64,000 bases of DNA from NCBI GenBank assembly GCA_030706735.1, contig JAUZNZ010000005.1:62001-126000 (forward strand). Reading direction: 5' to 3'. Source of the stretch: Bacteroidota bacterium. Lineage in GTDB: Bacteria; Bacteroidota; Bacteroidia; Chitinophagales; Chitinophagaceae. Both the position numbers and the translations under genes were made by a program. Below are positions 35,314 to 44,377 of the stretch, in pieces; the first letter of the stretch is position 1; every line of letters starts with the position of its first letter. Under the pieces are notes generated by a model, which saw nothing but the letters and a program-made list of their open reading frames with translations, ran no database searches and was not told the DNA's origin.

Positions 35314-36056
35314 AGACCTTCATTTTTGATTCCTTTGCGGCCCTGTCCGTGCAGGCAGCCGAGGACCTGATCACCCTCACGGCGGCTAAGGAGCACCCGC
35401 TTGTCTGTGTGGCCTCGGGCGATTCTCCCGCGGGTCTCTATAAGCATATCGTGGACAAGGTCCGTCGCAAGGAGCTCGATACCAGCGGCTGGTTGTTCCT
35501 GGGATTGGACGAGTGGCAGGGAATGAATGGAAATGATGAGGGGAGCTGCAGGTTTCATATAGACAGGGAATTGTTCGTTCCCCTTGGGGTCGAGGACAGG
35601 AATATCTTCTTTTTTGACGGCCGGGCAACGGACCCGGCTGCGGAGTGTTCGGCAGCGGAATCGTTTATCCGCGATCATGGAGGCATCAGCGTCGCCATTC
35701 TGGGCCTGGGCCTCAATGGCCATGTGGGCATGAATGAACCGAATACGCCGGTGTCGTCTCGCACGCACGTCGCGCAACTCGAGGCGATCACCGCTCAAAC
35801 CGGCCAGAAATATTTTTCAAAAGCCCAGAAGCTCGAGAAGGGGATCACGCTTGGGCTGGCCACCCTGCTTGAATCTTCGATCCTTTTTCTGCTGGTCAGC
35901 GGGAAGAAGAAAGCCGGCATTGTGCAGAAAGCGTTCGAAGGGGAACTCTCCGAGGCCATTCCCGCCAGTCTGCTTCGTCGTCATCCGGGCCTGCGCGTTT
36001 ACCTGGATGAGGACGCCGCCAGTTTGTTAGCTTCGAGCCAGGGAGCCAGGCGATAA
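35310..36056 (+). CDS. NagB/6-phosphogluconolactonase-family protein
   Basis: 248 residues from ATG 35310, which overlaps the upstream stop (ATGA). Motifs: VASGDSPAGLYKHI, LGLDEWQGM, ILGLGLNGHVGMNEP and later FLLVSGKKKAGIVQKAFEG, as in glucosamine-6-phosphate deaminase/isomerase. The family converts GlcN6P to Fru6P or hydrolyses 6-phosphogluconolactone. The DEWxG and NGHVGMNEP motifs fit a deaminase-like active site. Its role in the sugar module is inferred. Confidence 0.87.
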   Translation: MKTFIFDSFAALSVQAAEDLITLTAAKEHPLVCVASGDSPAGLYKHIVDKVRRKELDTSGWLFLGLDEWQGMNGNDEGSCRFHIDRELFVPLGVEDRNIFFFDGRATDPAAECSAAESFIRDHGGISVAILGLGLNGHVGMNEPNTPVSSRTHVAQLEAITAQTGQKYFSKAQKLEKGITLGLATLLESSILFLLVSGKKKAGIVQKAFEGELSEAIPASLLRRHPGLRVYLDEDAASLLASSQGARR

Positions 36057-36139
36057 TGATCACGTGACAACAATCAATCGCCAGGTTGATGCCCATCATG
36101 GGGAAAATTTCATCACTCCACTAACTCTGCTCCTGCAGT

Positions 36140-36167
36140 GTCCCACGGAGGGCCCACCGTCCCACGG
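36140..36167. repeat. Two direct repeats of GTCCCACGG
   Basis: GTCCCACGG at 36140-36148 and 36159-36167, 19 bp apart, each followed within a few bases by a G-rich stretch. They are upstream of the lipoprotein gene at 36210. Could be an operator or a decayed tandem repeat. Confidence 0.35.
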
Positions 36168-36209
36168 GGGTCGCTGTGTAACCCCATTATTAACCATTAA
36201 TCTTTTTTT

Positions 36210-36968
36210 ATGAAACGAGTGCTACACGCCGCCGGAGTGATCTGCTCCATCCTTCTCATTTCCGCCTGCAACAAACTGAATTTGCTGAAGGATCATTTTC
36301 AGGACCAGAAGCTTTTTCAACTGAAGGAATTTGTATTTGAGGGATCGAGTTTTCGGCTATATTATGACAGGATGGGTTTCGTGGATTCCGTGCAGGAGAC
36401 CGCGCCTGATTTTTACACCGTCGTGCATGTGATCCACCATGGCTGCACCATCGATTCCGTCACCGGCGATCCGTCGGGCACGATTACGAACATAGGATAT
36501 GACGACAGCGGCCGGGTGATCGGGTACAACGTCTTTATGCGGAGCAACCCTCTGCGTCCTCCGACGGTCTTCACCTTCGACTACCAGCCGAATAATGTGT
36601 TGGTGATCACCAAAGCATTTATACCTCCCTTTATCCGTACCGATGAATTGCATTTTGACGCGGATCATGACGCCACTGGATGGAATGTGATCCAACGCCC
36701 GACCGCGGACGATCTGAGAGCGTACACGTTCGATGGGGGACAAAATCCACTGTTTTTGGTTAAAGATGCCGAAGTATTCCTGAATACCCAATTTGAACAG
36801 ATCTTCAGCCGGCATAACGCGCTTACCAAGATCTATTATCTCCATCCGGGCTTCCAGGTGAATTATCAGAACCGCTATGATCAGCACCGCCGCCTGGTGA
36901 AGAAAGTCTATACCGAATTGGACCGGTCGCATCCGGACAGTGTGGAATACAGGTATTTCATCAAATAA
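36210..36968 (+). CDS. Lipoprotein with YD-like stretches, unknown function
   Basis: 252 residues, signal peptide with lipobox ISAC (Cys20). The mature part resembles the 3634-4401 lipoprotein in length and in stretches like YDRMGFVDSVQE, GYDDSGRVIGYNVF and FDYQPNNVLVI, but I cannot assign a domain. No neighbour on the same strand, so it is probably monocistronic. The two proteins may be distant paralogues. Confidence 0.68.
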   Translation: MKRVLHAAGVICSILLISACNKLNLLKDHFQDQKLFQLKEFVFEGSSFRLYYDRMGFVDSVQETAPDFYTVVHVIHHGCTIDSVTGDPSGTITNIGYDDSGRVIGYNVFMRSNPLRPPTVFTFDYQPNNVLVITKAFIPPFIRTDELHFDADHDATGWNVIQRPTADDLRAYTFDGGQNPLFLVKDAEVFLNTQFEQIFSRHNALTKIYYLHPGFQVNYQNRYDQHRRLVKKVYTELDRSHPDSVEYRYFIK

Positions 36969-37013
36969 CGTCGGACGAGGGCGGACGAGGGCGGGCAGGG
37001 TCGGCCAGTCAGA

Positions 37014-38477
37014 TCATAGGGCCTCGATCGAAAAGCGGGTATACTTTTGTTTTTTATTATACTCTGCCACCATAACGTGGCCTTCTTTGGCCGGGTACAC
37101 GCCCGTCCTCAAGCTGCCCTCTTTGTGCTGGATGGTCCGCATAATTTTCTGGCTGTTGACATTGTATATGTAGGTATTCTTTTCGTCGTCGATGATCACG
37201 TAATTCGATTTGATATCCGAATTGGTCACCCGGTAATAGCTTTTTTTGTCCAACTCGATGATGGAGCTCGCCGGACCAAAGTATTTCGAATCGTCGCATG
37301 TTATATTATTGTCCAGTTTCAGCTTACCCCCGTCACCCTGCAGAACAAAGACGGCGTCCGCAAGCCTGTACTTTGCAATACCCAAGAGCTTCTTTTCTTC
37401 CATCGCCGTCCCTGCAAAAACCGTGTTCCCTTTATAGTCCCTGAATGCGATCATGTACCTCACATAGAAGCTCTTATCCGACCAAAGTCCGTCCGTGGTG
37501 ATCCCCGGTATTTTGCCATTATACCAATAGCTATAATTCACCTGGATGTCCTTATTGGTATTGCCCAGGGTAATCGTGAACACACCCAGATACGGGTCGC
37601 GGGAAAAATCCTTTGCCGTAATAAAATCTTTTGTCCGATCGGCATTGATAATGCAGCCTGCCAGGAAGGCCTTGCCCGTAACCGGGTCGTTATCGAAGGA
37701 TAATACTTTCAGTTCGTCGCCCTGTTTATCCTTCAGGTCATATTTATACTCAGCGGTCGAATCTTTGATCGAGTAGGTATAAATTTTGAACCCGCCCTCC
37801 GGCGCCTCGTCGTTATTTTTAGTGAGGAGATAGTAATTGGCGCTGGAGGCGAGCAAATAGTAATTGGCGGCATCGGCTGTGACCCGCCTATCCCTGACCT
37901 TATTGCCATCCATATCAAACAGGAGGATGTCCTTTCTGTTTGCGTCGCCATAAAAAACGCAAAAGCCGGTCTTGGCGATATTCCTTACCTGCATGCCGTA
38001 TTTGAGATAGAAGTCTACATTCATTTTCACGGAAAACGCGCCTCCCGCCGGAGTTACGCCGGCGATCAGATCGACCTTCGAGGTAAAGGTGCGCAGGATC
38101 TTGCCCGCCAGGCTTATGAATTGGACAAGGATCTGGCCTTGAATCCCGTTCCTGTACGCATTTCTTGCATCCTTGTTGGTCAGGATCCCCTTCGTGGAAC
38201 TTTGCACGTAGCCGAGGCATAGCACGTCATTTTCAAGGGAAACGCCTTGCAGGTCGATCTTTTCCTGGCGAAAATTCACCGTTCCGATATCATTGAGGTT
38301 TTCGTCCATAATGGTTATCCGGTAATTGAAGGAATCCGCCGACGCTTTTTCCAGTTTGGTAAAGGCAAGATAGCCGACCAATGCATTATCCTGGGTGATC
38401 TCCTTCATTTGCGTGGAAATCTCCTCGCCGACCTCCTTAAAAATCTTGGTTTGCGCATGCAGGGCAGTGACAAGCAC
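37014..38477 (-). pseudogene. Secreted protein (possibly DUF6770-like) with a frameshifted signal peptide
   Basis: 487 residues in the open frame, opening with only part of a signal peptide (LVTALHAQTKI). Upstream at 38507-38509 an ATG begins MKKTVFF and then meets TAG at 38486. Between them is a run of seven T on the minus strand (38489 is C, run 38490-38496). One extra T would join the frames and give MKKTVFFLASIVLVTALHAQ, an ideal signal peptide. The body is a large beta-rich protein that I recall only vaguely as DUF6770. Either a sequencing error or a phase-variable/OFF allele. A GTG start at 38477 would yield a protein with no export signal. Confidence 0.7.
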
Positions 38478-38591
38478 GATGCTGGCTAGAAAAAAACGGT
38501 CTTTTTCATGGAGCGGGGGAATTGAGGGGTGGTTTAGTGATCCCGAAAAATAACGCTTTTCCCGCAGGAATTAGTGCCATCGACGCGTGAA

Positions 38592-39206
38592 TTATCTGCC
38601 GTTGGCCCTCAGCACGGTCATTTCCTTTTTGTCCTGGTCGTCGTAGGTCTTTTTGACGATATAGTGCCAGTTGCGTTCGGAAACGTCGACGAAGAAGATA
38701 TCGCCCAATTTGTGGTTCTTGACCGCATCCTGAAATTCCTTAGGCATCATTTCTTCCCCAAAGAACCAACCGGTATCTCCGTGGGTGGTATTTCCGTCCA
38801 TCGTGTACTGATCGGAAAGCTGGTCCCAGGGGGCGCCCGAAGAGATCCGTTGCACGATGATCTTTTTCAGGCTGTCGATCTGCGTCGCGGACAATGTAGA
38901 GCCGTCGAGGAAGATATAGTTGGAGCGGTATTTAACTTCCTCGGTTGCATCCAACACCTTATACGTTACGTAGCCCACAGAGAATATCTCCCCTTTGTTC
39001 TGGCGCAATAACCTCTTATTGAAGGCGGTAGTATCCTTATCGTATGAAAGGTGCAGGAGGGCCGGCTTAAGGGCGGCATTGGCGGCTATAAACTGTTCCG
39101 CCTGCTGGACGGTATTAATCTTTTCGAATTGGTCGTGCAGAGTCACTCCCTGCGCGAAGGCCGATATGGAAAAGAGCAGCATTAAGCTGAGAAGACTATT
39201 TTTCAT
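38592..39206 (-). CDS. Secreted parvulin-type peptidyl-prolyl isomerase
   Basis: 204 residues from ATG 39206 (MKNSLLSLMLLFSISAFAQG). A signal peptide is followed by an N-terminal helix, then a PpiC-like C-terminal domain (KKIIVQRISSGAPWDQLSDQ, GDTGWFFGEEMMPKEFQDAV, HKLGDIFFVDVSERNWHYIV). Key parvulin His and Cys-like positions are partly lost, so it may be a chaperone-like isomerase. A near-consensus -7 element (TATCTTTA on the minus strand, 39231-39238) precedes it. Confidence 0.82.
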   Translation of the reverse strand: MKNSLLSLMLLFSISAFAQGVTLHDQFEKINTVQQAEQFIAANAALKPALLHLSYDKDTTAFNKRLLRQNKGEIFSVGYVTYKVLDATEEVKYRSNYIFLDGSTLSATQIDSLKKIIVQRISSGAPWDQLSDQYTMDGNTTHGDTGWFFGEEMMPKEFQDAVKNHKLGDIFFVDVSERNWHYIVKKTYDDQDKKEMTVLRANGR

Positions 39207-39364
39207 TGTTACACTCAATTTATGAGCCGTTAAAGATAGGACTTTTAGCAGTCCATTTCTGTTAAAAACGGTTTAACATTCCGCCGGCGGGCGAGTACCC
39301 ATTATTTAAGATTTGTTAACCTGCCTGCCGTTCCGGCCATCGGATTTCTGCCTAGATTCACGGC

Positions 39365-40465
39365 ATGAAAATCACGAAATATTCCTTATTCGCCTTCGGC
39401 GCGATGACCATCCTGGCCTCCGCCGCCCGCGCGCAGCAGCCTGCAAAGGCACGGAACCTGGTCGTTTTCCTCATGGACGGTTACCGTTGGCGGGAGCTGT
39501 TCGAAGGCGCCGATTCCAGCATCCTCTTTGACAAGAAATACAATAAGATCGATTCGGCCTGGACGGTGGCGAAGTATTGGGACAGCGATATCCATATCCG
39601 GAGGCGCAAGCTCATGCCCTTCGTATGGGAAACGATGGCCGCCAAGGGGCAGCTCCTGGGCAACCGGAATTACGGCAACTTCGTCAATGTAGAGAACAAA
39701 TATTGGTTCTCCTATCCGGGGCGAAGCGAAGCCTTTACCGGCTATTACGATTCCGCCGTCAATTCCAACGAATACCCGGACAACCCGAATATCAATGTGC
39801 TTGAGTTCATCGATCAGCAGCCCGGCTATCATGGGAAGGTCGTCTCCTTTGCCAGTTGGGATGCCGTCGCCCGGATCCTTAACCGGACCAGGAACCATAT
39901 GCTTGTCAATATTCCCGGGGAAGACCTGCCCGGCGAGTCGCTCAGTCCCCAGGAGAAGGATGCCAATACCTGGCAGCATACCCTTCCCGAAATATTCGGA
40001 AAGGGGGAACGTCTCGATGCGACAACGTATGCCCTGGCCAAGTCCTATTTAATGGCCAGCCATCCAAGGGTTCTATATATCGACCTCGGGGACAATGACG
40101 ACTTCGCCCACCAGGGGGATTATGACGATTACCTCGATGCCGGTCATTATGCCGATGCGATGTTCAAAGACATCTGGAATACCTTGCAGCAGGACCCCTT
40201 TTATAAAGATCAGACCGACCTGCTTGTCTTCCCCGATCACGGTCGGGGTACCGGTTCCGGATGGACGAGCCACGGCGCCAGGGTCGCTCACTCCGACGAG
40301 ACCTATTTGCTGGCCATGGGACCCGGCATCGCTCCCCGGGGGGAGGTCAAGTCTGCAGGGCAGCTCTATCAGGCTCAATACGCACAAACCATGGCCGCCT
40401 TGCTGGGCTTTCATTTTGCGACCGCGCATCCGGTGGCGGATGCCGCCGGGGTTGTGGCCAAATAA
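39365..40465 (+). CDS. Alkaline-phosphatase-superfamily hydrolase, secreted
   Basis: 366 residues with a signal peptide (cleavage near Gln24). Metal-site residues of the AP/phosphoglyceromutase superfamily: D38 in FLMDGYRW, Ser or Thr nucleophile in GRSEAFTGY, LGDNDDFAH..., and FPDHGRGTG with DH, plus a late SHGARVAH. Substrate could be a phosphodiester, phosphomonoester or sulfate ester. It is the first gene of a plus-strand row with the MutS-like gene 48 bp behind. Confidence 0.82.
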   Translation: MKITKYSLFAFGAMTILASAARAQQPAKARNLVVFLMDGYRWRELFEGADSSILFDKKYNKIDSAWTVAKYWDSDIHIRRRKLMPFVWETMAAKGQLLGNRNYGNFVNVENKYWFSYPGRSEAFTGYYDSAVNSNEYPDNPNINVLEFIDQQPGYHGKVVSFASWDAVARILNRTRNHMLVNIPGEDLPGESLSPQEKDANTWQHTLPEIFGKGERLDATTYALAKSYLMASHPRVLYIDLGDNDDFAHQGDYDDYLDAGHYADAMFKDIWNTLQQDPFYKDQTDLLVFPDHGRGTGSGWTSHGARVAHSDETYLLAMGPGIAPRGEVKSAGQLYQAQYAQTMAALLGFHFATAHPVADAAGVVAK

Positions 40466-40512
40466 CCATTGGAGGCATCGCGTCGGGGAAATATAGTGCT
40501 TACCTTCGGTTC

Positions 40513-42372
40513 ATGAATCCGAAGTCTGCAAATCCAGGCCCCGTTCCGGTCGATTATTACGAACGCAAAATCCAGCAAATCGCCAGCTCCAGGCAAATTG
40601 CCGTCAAACGACGTTCGATCCTGTCTTTTGTCCGGTTAGGGACCATGGCGATCGCAATCGTCGCCGGATACGTGGCCTGGCATCAGCAGGATGCGATTTG
40701 GCTGGTCCTCCTCGTCGCAGGACTGGCCGCTTTCGGACGTGCATTATTCCTGGACACCGACAATAATGCCCGTATCAGGCGGTTGGAAGGGCTGGACGAG
40801 TTGGTGCGGTATGAACAACTCGCGCTGGCGGGTCAGGCGGGTCCTGCCGGCCGGGGGGCGCAGTCAGGTTATGCCGGCGCGGGCCAGGCGGATCAGGTGG
40901 GGCCTGCGGATCCGGCAGAACATCCCTACTCATATGACCTGGATATATTCGGAAAAGGCTCTGTGTTCGCCATGCTGAACCGATCTCAGTCCGAGCCTGG
41001 CCGCGATCTGCTGGCCTCCTGGTTGATGACGCCGGCAGATCGGGGGTCGATACGGGAACGGCAAGAGGCGATAAAGGAACTGGCCGGCGATCCGGACCGG
41101 CTATTCGATCTGGCTGTCATCGGCCGGCAACGCCCATTGCGCAACCGGACCGTGCAGCACATCCTCCATTGGTTGAAAAAAGAGGAGGCCCCGTTCAGTG
41201 AAAGCTATTGGGCCCTGGTGCGCTGGGGCTATCCCGTGGTTACCCTTGGGCTCCTCGCCTGTTATATTGCGGGATTGACCGGCGGGAACGAATTCGGTTT
41301 TTTCTGCCTCCTGTTCCTTGGCATTTCCTCCTACTTCAGCAAGACCGTCATCGCGCACTATGTGGCGCTGTCCGGAATCGTCAAGGAGGTTGGCGTCTTG
41401 TCGGAGGGGATCGGGCAGATCGAGGAACGAACCTTCCATGCCGGGCTGAACAAGCGATTGCAAGGATCACTCCTTCACCCCCATCAGGCTTCCAAAGAGA
41501 TAAAGGGCCTTGACGGCTTGCTGCACCGCTTCGATTACCGGTTGAACCCGTATGTATTCATCCCGCTCAATGCCTTTTTATTATGGGATCTCTGGCAAAT
41601 GCACGGCCTCAATACCTGGAGACAGCGGAACAGGGAACGGATCGGGCAGTGGACGCAAACCCTGGCGGGCATGGAAGCTCTGGGCAGCATGGCGCTCCTG
41701 TATTTCAATCATCCTGACTGGTGTTTCCCCGAGATCGTCGAAGGCACCTTCGAGTTCGGCGCGCAAGGCCTTGGGCATCCGCTGATCCCCGAAAGAAAAA
41801 GAGTGACCAATGATTTTGCGATCAGCGGAACGGGACGGCTGGAACTGGTAACGGGATCGAATATGGCGGGGAAGAGTACCTGGTTAAGAACGGTCGGGGT
41901 CAATATGGTGCTGGCGATGGCGGGGTCGCCTGTTTGCGCGAGATCTTGCCGCCTGTCGGTAGTCAGTGTGGTCAGTAGCATGCGGGTAGCGGACAATCTC
42001 GAGGACAGTACGTCTACCTTTTATGCGGAGCTGAAGAAGTTGCGCAGCATAATTGAAAAGGTCAAGCATCACGAGCCGGTCTTTATCCTGCTGGACGAGA
42101 TCTTGCGCGGCACCAATTCCAGGGATCGCCTGGCCGGTTCCAGGGCCTTGATCAGGCAACTCATCCGGGAGGGCGCGGTAGGCATTATCGCTACCCACGA
42201 CCTCGAACTTGCCCAAATGGAGGAAGAATTACCGGGACATATTTATAACTACTATTTCGACGTGCAATTCTTTGGAGAAGAGCTCGGTTTCGACTATACC
42301 CTGCGCAACGGGATCTGCACGACGAAGAATGCCGAGTTGCTCATGAAGCAGATCGGGATCGAATTGGCCTGA
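40513..42372 (+). CDS. Membrane-anchored MutS-like ATPase
   Basis: 619 residues from ATG 40513 (the longer frame to 40261 overlaps the AP-type gene). Two N-terminal membrane helices (~43-80) replace the mismatch-binding part of MutS. A Gly/Ala-rich insert (residues ~105-136, bases 40825-40920) is unlike the family. Then come a MutS core and the ABC ATPase: Walker A TGSNMAGKS (447-455), signature region STSTFYAELKKL, Walker B FILLDEILRGT, His switch ATHDLE. Family members in Bacteroidota are known but their function is unresolved. A short leader: TACCTTCG at 40501-40508 sits 4 bp before the start. Confidence 0.85.
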   Translation: MNPKSANPGPVPVDYYERKIQQIASSRQIAVKRRSILSFVRLGTMAIAIVAGYVAWHQQDAIWLVLLVAGLAAFGRALFLDTDNNARIRRLEGLDELVRYEQLALAGQAGPAGRGAQSGYAGAGQADQVGPADPAEHPYSYDLDIFGKGSVFAMLNRSQSEPGRDLLASWLMTPADRGSIRERQEAIKELAGDPDRLFDLAVIGRQRPLRNRTVQHILHWLKKEEAPFSESYWALVRWGYPVVTLGLLACYIAGLTGGNEFGFFCLLFLGISSYFSKTVIAHYVALSGIVKEVGVLSEGIGQIEERTFHAGLNKRLQGSLLHPHQASKEIKGLDGLLHRFDYRLNPYVFIPLNAFLLWDLWQMHGLNTWRQRNRERIGQWTQTLAGMEALGSMALLYFNHPDWCFPEIVEGTFEFGAQGLGHPLIPERKRVTNDFAISGTGRLELVTGSNMAGKSTWLRTVGVNMVLAMAGSPVCARSCRLSVVSVVSSMRVADNLEDSTSTFYAELKKLRSIIEKVKHHEPVFILLDEILRGTNSRDRLAGSRALIRQLIREGAVGIIATHDLELAQMEEELPGHIYNYYFDVQFFGEELGFDYTLRNGICTTKNAELLMKQIGIELA

Positions 42373-42393
42373 ACTTTCACTACATTTAACATC

Positions 42394-42975
42394 ATGAAAT
42401 ACAGATGTGCCCTATTGTCGCCCCTCCTTATTCTCTGTCTGTCCGCGAACGCCCAAGGGATATTTTCCCGGTTCGATTCGACTTTGAAGATCGGAAAAGC
42501 GGGATATCGCTTTCACTGCCGGAATGAGCGGATGGACCAAAATCCCCTGATGATCCGGCCGCTGGGGTTCGACGCCTCGTTGAGAGAAATGGATTTCAAT
42601 ATAAAAGGCCTGGTAAAAGGGGTAGAAGTCGATGATCTGAACAATGACGGTTTTCCGGATCTGCTGTTGTATATCTACACGGACACCATTACCTGGAACG
42701 GAACTATTTACGCTTTCGTCTCCGATGGCAATAAATCCGTCGTGCCCTGTGTGTTGCCCGATGCCATGATGGACGGCAAGATCAATACCGGCTACAAAGG
42801 GCATGATCAGTTTTCCAGGATGGAAGGCTATCTGCTGCAAAAATTCCCTATCTACCAGCCGGGTGATGACAAAGACAAGCCTTCGGGCGGTACCCGGGTT
42901 CTCCTTTATCAACTGGTCAGGAACGCAGAAGGTGGATTCAAATTCAACCGGGTGAGATACTACGATACCCATTAG
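42394..42975 (+). CDS. Secreted protein with an FG-GAP/VCBS-like calcium-binding loop
   Basis: 193 residues with a signal peptide (MKYRCALLSPLLILCLSANAQ). VEVDDLNNDGFPDLLLYIY is the DxDxDG-like loop of FG-GAP/VCBS repeats, one copy only. No other domain recognised. It is 21 bp after the MutS-like gene and may be co-transcribed. Convergent with the OMP gene. Confidence 0.7.
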   Translation: MKYRCALLSPLLILCLSANAQGIFSRFDSTLKIGKAGYRFHCRNERMDQNPLMIRPLGFDASLREMDFNIKGLVKGVEVDDLNNDGFPDLLLYIYTDTITWNGTIYAFVSDGNKSVVPCVLPDAMMDGKINTGYKGHDQFSRMEGYLLQKFPIYQPGDDKDKPSGGTRVLLYQLVRNAEGGFKFNRVRYYDTH

Positions 42976-42979
42976 GCAA

Positions 42980-43690
42980 CTAACTCTCGCGCCTGGCGGC
43001 TATCCTTGGCTTGCCGAAGAGGTAGAAAACGCCAATCTGAATGACACTGTTCCTGACACTGCCATTCTGTACGGGCGTGCTTTGCATGCCGGCGGGCGAA
43101 CCATTGCTGAAATCCGTCAGTCCCAGATTATAGCGAATGTCAAATCCTATGTTAACCGGCGAGAGGTAGCCGGCGCCGAGGGCCCAGGAAAGATCAGTCG
43201 ATTTATATTGGCTCTTCGGATGATAATGGGAGGTATAATAGGAACCGACCACATCCTCATCGATGTCGACGCTGACCAGATAGCCGATCTGCGGGCCGGT
43301 CTCGAGGAAGAGACCGGAGGGGAAGGTATATTTCAGCAGCAGCGGCACATCAATATAATTAAACCGATACTCTTCGGTTGCGCTGACCAGGTAGCCAAGG
43401 GTCGGTTTGCCGTTTGCGCCCTGGGTGGAGAACATGGCCTCAGGTTGAAAGCTGAATTTTTTGGACAGAGGAATGGATACCAGGACGCCTCCGTGGAAGC
43501 CCACCCTGGGAAAATTGCGTAATTGCTGGGTATTGCCGTTGACGACGACGAACTGCTGATCGCTGGTCATTATTTCGGACTCATTCAATCCCCCTTTCAA
43601 TCCGAATTCGACCTGGGCCGAGGCGGTCGTAATGGAAGCGCAGACAAAGATCAATAATAGCGTAAATTTTCCTTCAGCAGTTCGTAGCAT
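42980..43690 (-). CDS. Outer-membrane beta-barrel protein (PorT-like/OmpA-like barrel)
   Basis: 236 residues: signal peptide, then repeated short beta strands with aromatic ends (VEFGLKGGLNESEI, FPRVGFHGGVLVSIPL, FSFQPEAMFSTQG, YIDVPLLLKYTFP, GLFLETGPQIGYLV, ...) characteristic of PF13568 (Outer membrane protein beta-barrel). Small barrels of this kind are abundant in Bacteroidota. Function unknown. Confidence 0.85.
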   Translation of the reverse strand: MLRTAEGKFTLLLIFVCASITTASAQVEFGLKGGLNESEIMTSDQQFVVVNGNTQQLRNFPRVGFHGGVLVSIPLSKKFSFQPEAMFSTQGANGKPTLGYLVSATEEYRFNYIDVPLLLKYTFPSGLFLETGPQIGYLVSVDIDEDVVGSYYTSHYHPKSQYKSTDLSWALGAGYLSPVNIGFDIRYNLGLTDFSNGSPAGMQSTPVQNGSVRNSVIQIGVFYLFGKPRIAARRES

Positions 43691-43775
43691 AAAATGTAGT
43701 TGGAACGGGCAAAATTAGCCGCCTGGCCTTGCGCTCCTTGTAAAGGCTTTGTTAATACACTACATTTTAATGTCT

Positions 43776-44177
43776 TTAGTTGAGTAAACGCCTTATCGAG
43801 TCCTGAAGCTGCCGCTTCGTGAAGGGTTTCGGCAGGAAAATGTCTGCTCCATTCTCCAGGGCGACGTCCTGAGCGGCAAGGTCGATCCCGGAGATCATGA
43901 TGATCTTGATGGAGGGATCGTGCTGTTTCAGATAACTGATGAAATCCAGCCCGAAGCCATCGGGCAAGCGGTTGTCCAGCAAGACAAGGGAGGGATTTGC
44001 CTTTTCGAGGTATTGTTTGGCGGCGGCGAGGGTCTTCACATGATTGAGGTTGATATCCTTATCATCCAGGATCAGGTTCAGCAGCAAGCACATTTCTCCT
44101 TCGTCCTCGATGATCAGGATATCCTTGACGTCGATCGGAACCTCTTTGATAGCCGGGTTCTCTTTGATAGCAGGCAT
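43776..44177 (-). CDS. Stand-alone response regulator receiver
   Basis: 133 residues: REC domain only with acidic pair E24-D25, phosphoacceptor D68 (LVLLDNRLPDGFG) and conserved Lys in LPKPFTKRQL. An N-terminal repeat PAIKEN-PAIKEV (18-bp unit, 44142-44174) precedes the domain. No kinase or effector next to it. Such single-domain regulators often feed a phosphorelay or control motility or development. Confidence 0.88.
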   Translation of the reverse strand: MPAIKENPAIKEVPIDVKDILIIEDEGEMCLLLNLILDDKDINLNHVKTLAAAKQYLEKANPSLVLLDNRLPDGFGLDFISYLKQHDPSIKIIMISGIDLAAQDVALENGADIFLPKPFTKRQLQDSIRRLLN

Positions 44178-44225
44178 GGTTACTGTTTTATGTTCAATTC
44201 CCTACACGGAATTTGATGCCAATTG

Positions 44226-44257
44226 CGCGGATCGGCCCGAAAAGCCGCGGATCGGCC
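44226..44257. repeat. Direct repeat CGCGGATCGGCC upstream of an aldo/keto reductase
   Basis: CGCGGATCGGCC at 44226-44237 and 44246-44257, 20 bp apart (about two helical turns). They lie ~120-150 bp upstream of the start at 44378 and may be an operator. TACATTCG at 44353-44360 is one mismatch from TAnnTTTG and could be the -7 element. Confidence 0.35.
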
Positions 44258-44377
44258 ATTTTCGGTCATCGCTGCGTATGGGAATGCCCGGAAGCCGGGT
44301 CGGGGACGGGCAGAAGCGGGGAACAAAATCCTCAATTTGCGCCGTTTTTTGCTACATTCGACCCAAAATTACGAGGG

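Noticed and set aside
40261-42372. 703-residue version of the MutS-like protein
   Set aside because: The first 84 residues overlap the AP-type gene in another frame and have no protein character.
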